Below are positions 24,030 through 33,641 of a stretch of DNA of 34,172 bases, in pieces. The translations under genes and the position numbers were made by a program. The DNA is taken from assembly GCA_963575745.1 (NCBI GenBank), contig CAUYUJ010009455.1:1-34172 (forward strand), given 5' to 3'. The number at the start of each line of letters is the position of its first letter. Position 1 is the first letter of the stretch. This DNA is from Prorocentrum cordatum. Its lineage: Eukaryota; Sar; Dinophyceae; Prorocentrales; Prorocentraceae. The notes under the pieces were generated by a model. That model saw only the letters and a list, made by a program, of their open reading frames with translations. It made no database searches and was not told the origin of the DNA.

Positions 24030-24395
24030 TCATCGTAAACGTAGTTGGAGTGGTGGCGCAGGGTGGTAGTTGGTCACGAAGATCGTGCCGGATAGCGTGA
24101 GGATAAGAAGAGCAAGAGCTGACCACACGAGAGTGCGGCCAGCTCCGCTACCAAGTCTGAAATGACTATGGTAGGTCAAATAGCATCCGATTCCATGGGA
24201 AGCGGATGGCATATAGCGTCCAATGTCATGCTGTGTTAGTTCAGTATGGGGAGTGGACGGATGAGATAGGATAATATCGATGTAATGATCTTTCCAGCAC
24301 ATAGCGAACACACGCAGTGTCCGGGCAAATAGGGCGCGCGTGCCTTGAGCCAAAGGCAACGGCGCGCGAGCTATACTCCCGATCCTATATAGCAT
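24030..24395 (-). CDS. Possible Gag leader, in frame with gag
   Basis: A 121-codon frame from ATG 24395 to TGA 24030, exactly in phase with Gag. It contains a hydrophobic stretch WSALALLILTLSGTIFV that could span a membrane. No domain is recognised. It could be the true N-terminus of Gag with one nonsense codon, or 5' untranslated sequence that is open by chance. Confidence 0.3.
   Translation of the reverse strand: MLYRIGSIARAPLPLAQGTRALFARTLRVFAMCWKDHYIDIILSHPSTPHTELTQHDIGRYMPSASHGIGCYLTYHSHFRLGSGAGRTLVWSALALLILTLSGTIFVTNYHPAPPLQLRLR
24385..24392 (-). promoter_or_regulatory. TATA-like sequence
   Basis: CTATATAG on either strand, at the 5' edge of the Gag-linked open frame and overlapping close to its ATG at 24395. 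It could belong to a retroelement promoter further upstream or be chance. Confidence 0.15.
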
Positions 24396-26390
24396 CTCCC
24401 AAAGAGCTACCCTTAAAGTTGCTGAGGCTCGGGCCAGGCTCGGGTGCTGCGCATGTGCTGGGAGGGCGGGTGGGAGAAAGCGAGACGGCTTGCGGGCGGG
24501 GAAGGCTCATCTTGACCCCTCCCCCTGCCCCCTCCCCTGGACCTAGACAGGGGGTTCCGCGAGTCGTCGGAACGTCCAAAACGGCCTCGGCGAGGAAGCC
24601 CAAATCATTAGTTTTAATAAGGTTTTGGCCCCATGTTGGCCTCCTGGAGGGGGGCGCGAATTAGACCCCCCCCTCTCCTGTGATCGACTCGCCCAAGATG
24701 GCCCAAAAATGGCCCAAGGGTGCCCCAACAGGTGGCCAGGAAGACCCAAGTGGCCCCCATAATGCCCACAAGAGGCTCCCAAGAGACCCCCAAGAGGCCC
24801 CAAGAGACCCCCCAGAGGCACCCTAGATGCTCTAAGAGGCCTCGGCGAGAATGCCAAATCATAACTTCTACGAAGGTTTTAGCCACATGTTGGCCTCTTG
24901 GGGGGGCACTGATTAAGATGACTCCAAGAGCGCCTGGGAGAGCCCAAAATGACCTCCAAGATGGCTCAAGATATCCCAAGATGTCTCATAATGGCTTCCT
25001 CTGTGTGCTGCCCACTTCCCTGATCGAGGCAATTCCCCTGGGCATAGTTTCTGGATGGGCTGGTGGGGGTTCTTTTTGTTGCAGCCGCAGGCGGGCGCGC
25101 CAGCAGCGTCAGAGGTCGGGCGGGCTGCGCGCGAACCTAATTGCCTAGCGCACGAAGACCGGCGGCCGAACCTCAGTTGCCTAAGCTGCCTAAGCTGCCG
25201 GGCGGCGCGAGGAGGTGCCAGGAAGCGGGGCAGGGCCCGAAACCTCGCCGACGGGCGACGCAAACTGCAACCAGGACCAGGATCCGTGGGCAGTGCCGAT
25301 GCACAAATTAAACCAACGAGCTATACGCAGCCAAAATGGCGCGGCAAGGTCACAGACAGCGAAGCTGACAAGTGACCGCTGAGGGCGTGTAGGACTTGAC
25401 GTAGGATAAACCACACGATGGATCCATGCACACAGACCCTGAGAGGGGCGGCTCGCTTGCAATACGCTGGGACGCGAGTCCTGCAGTCCGTCTCATCGGA
25501 GCTTTGTCGGATGCTTGCGGAGTGCCGCCTGGACAAGATGCTCGGCGGTCGAGAACGCAAGGAGGCGGACCTGACCGAGAATGCTTTGGATCAGCTGGTA
25601 ACGTCTCTTGCCAGAAAAGAAAGAAGGGTCGGGGCCCGAACCGGATGCTGGCTGACACAACAAGACATGCCGCTGTTGATCTCATCTCCGATCGTGCGTC
25701 GGGATGAGAAAAACGCGCGTTGTCTTGGAAAGGCTGGCGCCACTTCCTCCGCCGCCCCTTCGCTTGGATGAGGTTTTCTGGACGGGGTGCCTCGAAGTAT
25801 GTGTTGTAGAATAATACAATGGCTCTTTCGGGCCTCCGTCTTCTCACCCTTTCCCCACTCCGCTTCCCTAAGTGGGCGAGGTGGGGGCCAGGGCGCAGCG
25901 TGTTTGGAAGAGAAGTAGCGACGTTCTTTATTCTGCAAGGATACCTCAGAGGTGTCTCAAGACGTGTGCAAAAAATACAGCATGCCACATGCATTCGAAA
26001 CCTATACACTTGCCCTCTCTCGTTCGAACACTTCACTCACCCAAAGTTCTGAAAATCAGCCGGCCCCAGCTTGCCAGGGGTGAGCGGGCGGGTGAGACAT
26101 TCGGCTACCCCCCACCCCCTTTCCTCCTCCCCTGGGGTTCAAAACGCCGTTTGAGGGGGGCGGGGGAGGGCGGGGGGGGGAGTCGAGCTCGCAATTGTGC
26201 CCCCGGGGCCTCTGGAGCCTCCAAAAAGGCCCAAGAGGGCCCAGACAGAGCGCCAAGACAGTCGAAGACAGCGTCGAGAAGGCCATGAGTAGCCCCACGA
26301 CGACCCTAGATGACTTCAAGACGACCCACGAGGCCCAAAAGACGGCCCACAAATGTTCCAAGATGACCGCCGAGAAGGCCCCAAGAGACA
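24396..26390. other. Intergenic sequence right of the retroelement
   Basis: No gene is supported. The region holds runs of CCAAGAG/AAGATGGC-type imperfect repeats (24700-25010, 26190-26390), a diverged direct duplication (24583-24655 and 24838-24910) and C-rich tracts (24510-24540, 26105-26150). A 228-codon minus frame at 25350-26036 lacks any motif I know. The 40 bases at 25667-25706 recur at 29963-30002. Confidence 0.5.
24583..24910 (+). repeat. Diverged direct duplication, about 255-bp period
   Basis: GGCCTCGGCGAG, AATCAT, AAGGTTTT and ATGTTGGCCTC occur in order at 24583-24645 and again at 24838-24900, with CCAAGAGG-type repeats between. A tandem duplication with decay is the simplest reading. 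Confidence 0.6.
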
Positions 26391-26480
26391 AACATGATCG
26401 ACCCACGAACCCGGAAAGGAATACAGAAATGTAAGGGATTGCAACATTTCAAAGACACCTGATTGGGCGACGGGCACATG

Positions 26481-27367
26481 CAATGCTGAATGTATCGATG
26501 ATGATGTACTGTGCCGAGGGCTGTGCTGTGCTACGCCGAGCTGAACTGCGATGTGCCATGCCGCGATTGTGCTCTATATAGCGTTGTGGATCGAGTCCTC
26601 CCTGGCATCCGAGTCCTCACCGAACTGATATGGAGCGTAAGCTCGAGCTGCCTGAGCAGATGGTAGCTGCCCCAGAACTTATCGACAGAGGGAACATGCC
26701 AGGAGGACGCGCCGCGGAACGTCCCAAGGGACGCGCCAGGCGACGTGCCAGGGGACGTGCCATGGGGACGCACCGCGGGACGTGCCAAGGGGATGCGCTA
26801 CGGAACGTGCCAATGGACGTGCCGAGGGACGTGCCAGGGGACGCGCCGCGCGACGTGCCAAGTGGACTCGCCACGGAACGCGCCAAGGAACGTGCCAAGG
26901 TGCATAGTTGAGTGTATCGATCTTGATGTACCGTGCCGACGGCTGTGCTGTGCTGGGCCGTGCTGAACTGCGATGTGCCATGCCGCGATTGTGCTCTAGA
27001 TAGCGTTGTGAATCGAGTCCTCCCTGGCATCCGAGTCCTCACCGAACTGATATGGAGCGTAAGCTCGAGCTGCCTGAGCAGATGGTAGCTGCCCCAGAAC
27101 TTATCGACTGAGGGAGCATGCCAAGAGGACGCGCCGCGGAACGTCCCAAGGGACGCGCCAGGCGACGTGCCAGGGGACGTGCCATGGGCACGCACCGCGG
27201 GACGTGCCAAGGGGACGCGCTACGGAACGTGCCAATGGACGTGCACCGCGCGACGTGCCAGGGGGACTCGCCACGGGACGCTCCGCGGAACGTGCCAGGC
27301 AACATGCCAGGCTGCAATGCTAAGGGTATCGATATTGATGTACCGTGCCGAGGGCTGTGCTGTGCCT
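26481..27367 (+). repeat. About 420-bp tandem repeat of arm IV
   Basis: Units at 26481-26902 and 26903-27315, plus a partial third to 27367, each starting near GTATCGAT and containing CTCCCTGGCATCCGAGTCCT. Inside each unit lies a degenerate array of GGACGTGCCAAGGGGACGCG, the counterpart of the 24-mer array of other arms. Confidence 0.85.
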
Positions 27368-27660
27368 GGGCGACCTGGACACGTGAAAGCACGCGTTTCG
27401 CTCAAGACATTGTCAGCACATCCTCATGCTAGACATCCACCTGGGCAACCTGGACACGTGCAAACAAGCGTCTCGCTCAAGACATCCTCAACAAATGCTC
27501 ATGCTAGACATCTGCCTGGGCGACCTGGACACGTGAAAACAAGCCTCTGGTTCGAGACATCCTCAACAAATCCTCATGCTAGACATCTGTCTGGGCCACC
27601 TGGAGGCGTGAAACCAAGCGTCTCGCTCGAGACATCCTCAAGACCTTGGCACGTGAAAAC
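27367..27660 (+). repeat. 75-bp tandem repeat of arm IV
   Basis: Four units beginning TGGGCGACCTGGACACGTG and carrying a variant of the AAGCGTTTCGCTCGAGACAT repeat. Confidence 0.85.
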
Positions 27661-27927
27661 AAGCAATCCACTTGAGAGATCCTCAGAATTCAGGTCCCCA
27701 GGAGAGGACCATCTATAACACAAAACAAGCGTTTCGCTCGAGATATCCTCAACACATTCTGAAAACCGAGCGTTTCGCTCGAGACATCCTCAAATCTTAA
27801 TTCGCCGGCCCTCTTCCCACTCGTTATTTTTCGCAAAAGAAATCCGCCGGCCCTCTTCCCGTCAGATCCGGGGGTAAACAGCTAAGAGAAATAAAAGAGA
27901 ACCCTGGGCCTGCGCCCTTTCCGGGAA

Positions 27928-28260
27928 AAACGGCCCTCTCCCTCACGAAGACGTGCATGTTTGGCACACTCGCCTTTTTCGTCTTCACAATTTCTAAGAC
28001 TGCTCAAAGGATCCTCAAAATCTTCACAAAAACGGCCGATGATGCGCCCAAGAAGGATCCAAGCCGGCCCACGAGGGCCCCGAGACGACTCCAGATGCCC
28101 CGCTCCAGATGCCTCCAAGACGACCCAAGAGAGCCCCAAGAGAGCCCAAAAGGGGGAATACGACCTGATATTTCGAGTCGTTCCCCATGGCCCCAAGAGC
28201 TACCCAGGGGCCCCTGATGCGCCCGCAAAAGGCCCCAAGAGGCCTCCAAGACGCCCCCCT
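27928..28260. other. Spacer between arms IV and V
   Basis: 333 bp of non-coding sequence with CCAAGAG/GGCCCC-type imperfect repeats like those at 24700-25010. No gene was seen. Confidence 0.5.
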
Positions 28261-28342
28261 AACATGATGGACCCACGAACCCGGAAAGGGATATAGACAT
28301 GCGCAGCATGGTCACGTTTTCACGATACCCAACTGGGCGACA

Positions 28343-28530
28343 TCTCACAAAACATCCCACGAGACACCCCGCGAAACATCCCACGAGACACCTCGCGAAA
28401 CATTCCACGAGACACCTCGCGAAACGTTCCACGAGACACCCCGCGAAACATTCCACGAGACACCCCACGAAACATTCCACGAGACACCCCACGAAACATT
28501 CCACGAGACACCCCACGAAACATTCCACGG
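28343..28530 (+). repeat. 24-bp tandem array of arm V
   Basis: About eight units of the ACGAAACATTCC/ACGAGACACCCC repeat. Confidence 0.95.
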
Positions 28531-28540
28531 GGGTGCGACT

Positions 28541-29549
28541 GGGTGTGGTCGTGCTGGGGTGTGGTCGTGCTGGGGTGTGGTCGTGCTGGGGGGTGGTCGT
28601 GCTGGGGGGTGGTCGTGCTGGGGCGTGATCGTGCTGGGGCATGGTCGTGTGGGGCGTGGTCGTGCTGGGGTGTGGTCGTGCTGTGGTGAGGTCGTGCTGG
28701 GGTGGGTGTCGTGCTGGGGGGTCGTGCTCGTGCTGGGGGGTGGTCGTGCGTGCTGGGGGGTGGTCGTGCTGGGGGGTGGTCGTGCTGGGGGTGGTCGTGC
28801 TGGGGAGTGGTCGTGCTGGGGCGTGGTCGTGCTGGGGCGTGATCGTGCTGGGGAGTGGTCGTGCTGTGGTGAGGTCGTGCTGGGGTGTGGTCGTGCTGGG
28901 GTGTGGGTCCTGCTGGGGTGGGGTGTGCTGGGGTGGGGTCGTGCTGGGGTGTGGTCGTGCTGGGGTGGGGTCGTGCTTGGGTGGGGTCGTGCTGGGGTGT
29001 GGTCGTTCTGGGGTGTGATCGTGCTGGGGTGTGGTCGTGCTAGGGTGGGGTCGTGCTGGGGTGGGGTCGTGCTGGGGTGTGGTCGTGCTGGGGTGGTCGT
29101 GCTGGGGTGTGGTCGTGCGGGGGGGTGGTCGTGCTGGGGTGTGGTCGTGCTGGGGGGGTGGTCGTGCTGGGGGGTGGTCTGGGTGGTCGTGCTGGGGGTG
29201 GTCGTGCTGGGGCGTGGTCGTGCTGGGGTGTGGTCGTGCTGGGGTGAGGTCGTGCTGGGGTGTGGTCGTGCTGGGGTGGGTGTGGGGTCGTGCTGGGGCG
29301 TGATCGTGCTGGGGAGTGGTCGTGCTCGTGCTGGGGTGGGTCGTGCTGGGGTGTGGTCTTGCTGGGGTGGGGTCGTGCTGGGGTGTGATCGTGCTGGGGT
29401 GGGGTCGTGCTGGGGGTGGTCGTGCTGGGGTGTGGTCGTGCTGGGGTGTGGTCGTGCTGGGGTGTGGTCGTGCTGGGGAGTGGTCGTGCTGGGGGGTGGT
29501 CGTGCTGGGGGGTGGTCGTGCTGGGGGGGTGGTCGTGCTGGGAGGTGGT
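28541..29549 (+). repeat. 16-bp minisatellite of arm V
   Basis: About 63 units with the shared variant block at about 28680 and 28862. Several units have lost bases. Confidence 0.97.
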
Positions 29550-29816
29550 CCTCAGAATTCAGGTCCCCAGGAGAGGACAATCTATAACACAAAACAAGCG
29601 TTTCGCTCGAGACATCCTCACCATTTTCTGAAAAACAAGCGTTTCGCTCGAGACATCCTCAAATTTTAATTCGCCGGCAATTCGCCGGCCTCCTTCAACC
29701 TCGTTATTTATCAGGGAAAAAATTCGCCGGCAATTCGCCGGCCTCCTTCAAGCAGGCACCGGGGGATTAAGTTTACAAACTAAAAGAGAACCCTGGGCCC
29801 GCGCCCTTTCCGGGAA

Positions 29817-30007
29817 AAACCCCCCAAGAGACCTCGAAGAGGCCCCCCAAAACATCCGAAATGCACCCAAGAGCCCTCCCAAGCGGCCCCCGAGAGGCAC
29901 CCCAAGAGATCCTCATGTTCATCCGAAAGCCTCCTGACCCCAACCTAATCACGGTGGCAAATATGCCGCTCTTGGCATCATCTCCGATTGTGTGTCGGAA
30001 TGTGGAC
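29817..30007. other. Spacer between arms V and VI
   Basis: 191 bp. It starts with CCCCAAGAG-type repeats and ends with a 40-base segment (29963-30002) that is 33/40 identical to 25667-25706. Confidence 0.6.
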
Positions 30008-30815
30008 AACATGATGGACCCACGAACCCGGAAAGGGATATAGACATGCGCAGCATGGTCACGTTTTCACGATACCCAACTGGGCGACACCTCACAAAAC
30101 ATCCCACGAGACACCCCGCGAAACATCCCACGAGACACCTCGCGAAACATTCCACGAGACACCTCGCGAAACGTTCCACGAGACACCCCGCGAAACATTC
30201 CACGAGACACCCCACGAAACATTCCACGAGACACCCCACGAAACATTCCACGAGACACCCCACGAAACATTCCACGGGGGTGCGACTGGGTGTGGTCGTG
30301 CTGGGGTGTGGTCTTGCTGGGGTGTGGTCGTGCTGGGGGGGTGGTCGTGCTGGGGGGTGGTCGTGCTGGGGCGTGGTCGTGTTTTCACGCTTGTTCCACT
30401 CTAGGGCGAAATGGGCCCACGTGTTTTCACGCTTGTTCCACTCTGGGGCGAAATGGGCCCACGTGTTTTCATTACGTAAAAACACACGGATTCGTCCCCC
30501 TGGAGAGGGCGAATCTATAGGCACATACGTAACAAAACAAGCGTTTCGCTCGAGACATCCTCGGCACACTCTGCGGAGCAAGCGTTTCGCTCGAGACATC
30601 CTCAACGCACGAAAAAGTGGCCCGCACCCTGAGATTCATCGATCGGGATTTCAAAAACAAGCGTTTCGCCTGAGACATCCTCAAATTTTAATCCGCCGGC
30701 CTCCTTCGACCTCGATATTTATCAGGGAAAGAATCCGCCGGCCTCCTTCAAGTTGGGCACGGAGACATTGTTTACATAGGAAAAGAGAACCCTGGGCCTA
30801 TGCCCTTTCCGGGAA
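30008..30815 (+). mobile_element. Arm element VI, short minisatellite
   Basis: Both ends are complete, but only about six minisatellite units remain (30288-30381). A unique direct duplication of about 42 bp follows (GTTTTCACGCTTGTTCCACT start, 30379-30462). Terminal hairpin loop CTAT. Confidence 0.9.
30090..30277 (+). repeat. 24-bp tandem array of arm VI
   Basis: About eight units, almost identical in order and variants to the array of arm V. Confidence 0.95.
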
Positions 30816-31489
30816 AAACGTGAGTTGTTCTGGCAGATCATGGGGAAGACAAACCGACCCGACTGACTGACACAGGCCAGCTCCCCAGCGTGCGTAATTT
30901 AGGAGCCGCCATTTGCAGCACCTGCACGTGGATGAACCACTGCGCGATCATAGCTGACACGCTCATGATCGAGGCGTCCTCTGCGGAATCACCGCTGAAG
31001 GCAGCAAGCAATTAGTTGAGCAACATAACGCAGTGTGACAAGGCAGACCCCCTCCCGAACACAAATCAAGGACATGTGTCAAGTTCCTTCTTCCACCCAA
31101 GCAACAATAATTTTGGGCGGGGGCGTATTTCTGCATACGCTGCCCCCTTCGGGGGCGCCAGGCTGTCAGCCTCCCTGCTGGACTGCTGTCTTGCTGGTGT
31201 ATGTTGTTGTTGCTGTTTGTGTTCTCTCTTGTTTTGTTCTTTCGTCTCGCACCTCTGGTTCATCTAGCCACATCTACTGCTTACTAGTGGGACCCGCGGT
31301 GTCAAAGGACGCCTTCGGGGGGATCTCAGGCCCCTGGTCGCTCTGAGCCGCCCCAGAACTCCCATAGGGGTGCCACTGCGCGGCGAACAAGGCACCACTC
31401 CGCTGCACCCACGAAGGGCGCAAGAAAGCAAGAACACATGTTGTTTGGCAGCATCCAGAAGGACGAGGGGAGCCATAACAATCGCCAAC
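30816..31489. other. Spacer between arms VI and VII
   Basis: 674 bp. An 83-codon plus frame (31016-31267) ends in a Cys/Leu-rich hydrophobic stretch from a T-rich tract, with no recognised motif. I do not call a gene. Confidence 0.4.
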
Positions 31490-32562
31490 AACATGATGGA
31501 CCCACGAACCCGGAAAGGGATAAAGACATGTGCAGCATGGTCACGTTTTCACGATACCCAACTGGGCGACATCTCACGAAACATCCCACGAGACACCCCG
31601 CGAAACATCCCACGAGACACCTCACGAAACATTCCACGAGACACCTCACGAAACATTCCACGAGACACCCTTTGAAACATTCCACGAGACACCCCACGAA
31701 CAGGCAACCACTCAACCAGACACGCCACGAAACATTCCACGGGGGTGCGACTGGGTGTGGTCGTGCTGGGGTGTGGTCGTGCTGGGGTGTGGTCGTGCTG
31801 GGGAGTGGTCGTGCTGGGGTGTGGTCGTGCTGGGGGGTGGTCGTGATGGGGGGTGGTCGTGCTGGGGGGTGGTCGTGCTGGGGGGTGGTCGTGCTGGGGT
31901 GGGTGCTGGGGCGTGGTCGTGCTGGGGCGTGGTCGTGCTGGGGTGTGGTCGTGCTGTGGTGAGGTCGTGCTGGGGTGTGGTCGTGCTGGGGTGTGGTCTT
32001 GCTGGGGTAGGGTCGTGCTGGGGTCGGGTCGTGCTGGGGTGTGGTCGTGCTGGGGTATGGTCGTGCTGGGGTGGGGTCGTGCTGGGGTGGGGTCGTGCTG
32101 GGGTCTGGTCGTGCTGGGGTGTGGTCGTGCTGGGGTATGGTCGTGCTAGGGTGGGGTCGTGCATTTCGCTCGAGACATCCTGCCAAAATTCCAGGAAATC
32201 GTACAAAAACAAAGGAATTAGTCGAGACATCATCGAAATTCCTTCGCGCGGGGCGCTTTTCCGCGTCGCGGTCGGCTCTGCAAAACAAGCGTTTCGCTCG
32301 AGACATCCTCGGCAAACTCTGCGGAGCAAGCGTTTCGCTCGAGACATCCTCAACACACGTAAAAGTGGCCCGCACCCTGTGATTTATCGATCGGGATTTC
32401 AAAAACAAGCGTTTCGCTCGAGACATCCTCAAATTTTAATTCGCCGGCCTCCTTCGACCTCGATATTTATCAGGGAAAAAATTCGCCGGCCTCCTCAAGT
32501 TGGCACCGGGGGACAGGTTTCCTACTAAAAAAAGAACCTGGGGCCCCCGCCCTTTCCGGGAA
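31490..32562 (+). mobile_element. Arm element VII, mosaic
   Basis: Complete. Between the 24-mer array and the minisatellite it has both junction types known from the other copies: CAGGCAACCACTCAACCA (as in II, VIII, IX) and then GGGGGTGCGACTGG (as in III, V, VI). The post-array part with GGAATTAGTCGAGACATCAT is shared only with VIII. Terminal hairpin loop CCCC. Confidence 0.9.
31755..32163 (+). repeat. 16-bp minisatellite of arm VII
   Basis: About 26 units with the shared variant block at about 31953. Confidence 0.97.
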
Positions 32563-32565
32563 AAA

Positions 32566-33613
32566 AACATGAAATGAGACCCCGAACCCGGACAGGGATA
32601 TAGACATGTGGAGCATGGACACGTTTTCATGATACCCAACTGGGCAACACCTCACGAAACATCCCACGAGACACCTCACGAAACAGCCCACGAGACACCT
32701 CACGAAACATTCCACGAGACAACTCACGAAACATTTCACGAGACACCCCGCGAAACATTCCACGAGACACCCCACGAAACATTCCACGACGACAGGCAAC
32801 CACTCAACCAAGGCGGTGTGGTCGTGCTGGGGAGTGGTCGTGCTGGGGTGTGGTCGTGCTGGGGGGTGGTCGTGCTGGGGGTTGGTCGTGCTGGGGGGGT
32901 AGTCGTGCTGGGGGGTGGTCGTGCTGGGGCGTGGTCGTGCTGGGGCGTGGTCGTGCTGGGGCGTGGTCGTGCTGGGGCGTGGTCGTGCTGTGGTGAGGAC
33001 GTGCTGGGGTGTGGTCGTGCTGGGGTGTGGTCTTGCTGGGGTAGGGTCGTGCTGGGGTCGGGTCGTGCTGGGGTGTGGTCGTGCTGGGGTATGGTCGTGC
33101 TGGGGTGGGGTCGTGCTGTGGTGGGGTCGTGCTGGGGTCTGGTCGTGCTGGGGTGTGGTCGTGCTGGAGTATGGTCGTGCTAGGGTGGGGGCGTGCATTT
33201 CTCTCGAGACATCCTGCCAAAATTCCAGGAAATCGTACAAAAACAAACGAATTAGTCGAGACATCATCGAAATTCCTTTGCGCGGGGCGCTTTTCCGCGT
33301 CGCGGTCGGCTCTGCAAAACAATCGTTTCGCTCGAGACATCCTCGGCAAACTCTGCGGAGCAAGCGTTTCGCTCGAGACATCCTCAACACACGAAAAAGT
33401 GGCCCGCACGGGGGGAAGGAGGGGGCCTGTGATTTATCGATCGGGATTTCAACAACAAGCGTTTCGCTCGAGACATCCTCAAATTTTAATTCGCCGGCCT
33501 CCTTCGACCTCGTTATTTATCAAGGAAAAAATTCGCCGGCCTCCCTCAAGTTGGCACCGGGGGACAGGTTTACCAACTAAAAGAGAACCCTGGGCTCATG
33601 CCCTTTCCGGGAA
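32566..33613 (+). mobile_element. Arm element VIII
   Basis: Complete, three bases after arm VII. The D end is altered (AACATGAAATGAGACCCC, and CCCGGACAGGG for CCCGGAAAGGG). Its minisatellite is at 32815-33196. A G-rich 17-base insertion (about 33409-33425) distinguishes it from VII. Terminal hairpin loop TCAT. Confidence 0.9.
32815..33196 (+). repeat. 16-bp minisatellite of arm VIII
   Basis: About 24 units; the variant order after the shared block matches arm VII almost unit for unit. Confidence 0.97.
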
Positions 33614-33641
33614 CATGATGGACCCACGAACCCGGAAAGGG
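33601..33641. repeat. Arm VIII/IX junction palindrome
   Basis: CCCTTTCCGGG (33601-33611) and CCCGGAAAGGG (33631-33641) form an exact 11-bp inverted repeat around 19 bases where the C end of VIII meets the D end of IX. Confidence 0.9.

Larger units (their letters stand above)
1310..24395 (-). mobile_element. Giant Ty1/copia-type gag-pol retroelement, nested and degenerate
   Basis: Read on the minus strand, conserved retroelement domains follow one another over 23 kb: Gag, CCHC knuckle, Tpt1/KptA-like domain, RING-H2, retropepsin-like domain, methyltransferase-like domain, zinc-binding domain, integrase core, reverse transcriptase, RNase H. Integrase before reverse transcriptase is the Ty1/copia order. 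About 15.4 kb remains when three foreign blocks (6873-7928, 16217-17745, 18319-23127) are set aside. Frameshifts lie near 16010, 14670, 13850, 9100-9000, 8700, 6350, 5900, 2495 and 1945, with in-frame stops at 24030, 12666, 12573, 10287, 10179, 8870, 5143, 4075, 3001 and 2971. No long terminal repeats were found by eye in 24000-24400 against 1310-1610. The copy is probably inactive unless the stops and shifts are recoded or are sequence errors. Confidence 0.85.
26391..27927 (+). mobile_element. Arm element IV, divergent core
   Basis: The ends belong to the arm family: AACATGATCGACCCACGAAC at the left, and at the right the CAGAATTCAGG spacer, AAGCGTTTCGCTCGAGATAT, and CCCTTTCCGGG at 27915-27925 with loop CTGC. 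The inside has no 24-mer or 16-bp minisatellite. Instead there are two and a bit about 420-bp units and four 75-bp units. It is therefore a sister subfamily with the same termini. Confidence 0.8.
28261..29816 (+). mobile_element. Arm element V, full length
   Basis: A complete copy of about 1.56 kb, from AACATGATGG to CCGGGAA. It shares the GGGGGTGCGACTGG junction and the CAGAATTCAGG spacer with arm III and is its closest relative. The terminal hairpin loop reads CCGC. Confidence 0.9.

Noticed and set aside
1310-24400. Long terminal repeats of the retroelement
   Set aside because: Comparison by eye of 1310-1610 with 23940-24400 showed no shared sequence; an alignment would be needed to exclude diverged repeats.
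25350-26036. 228-codon minus-strand frame
   Set aside because: No recognisable domain, no neighbour support and mixed composition; a chance frame in G/C-rich DNA is likely.
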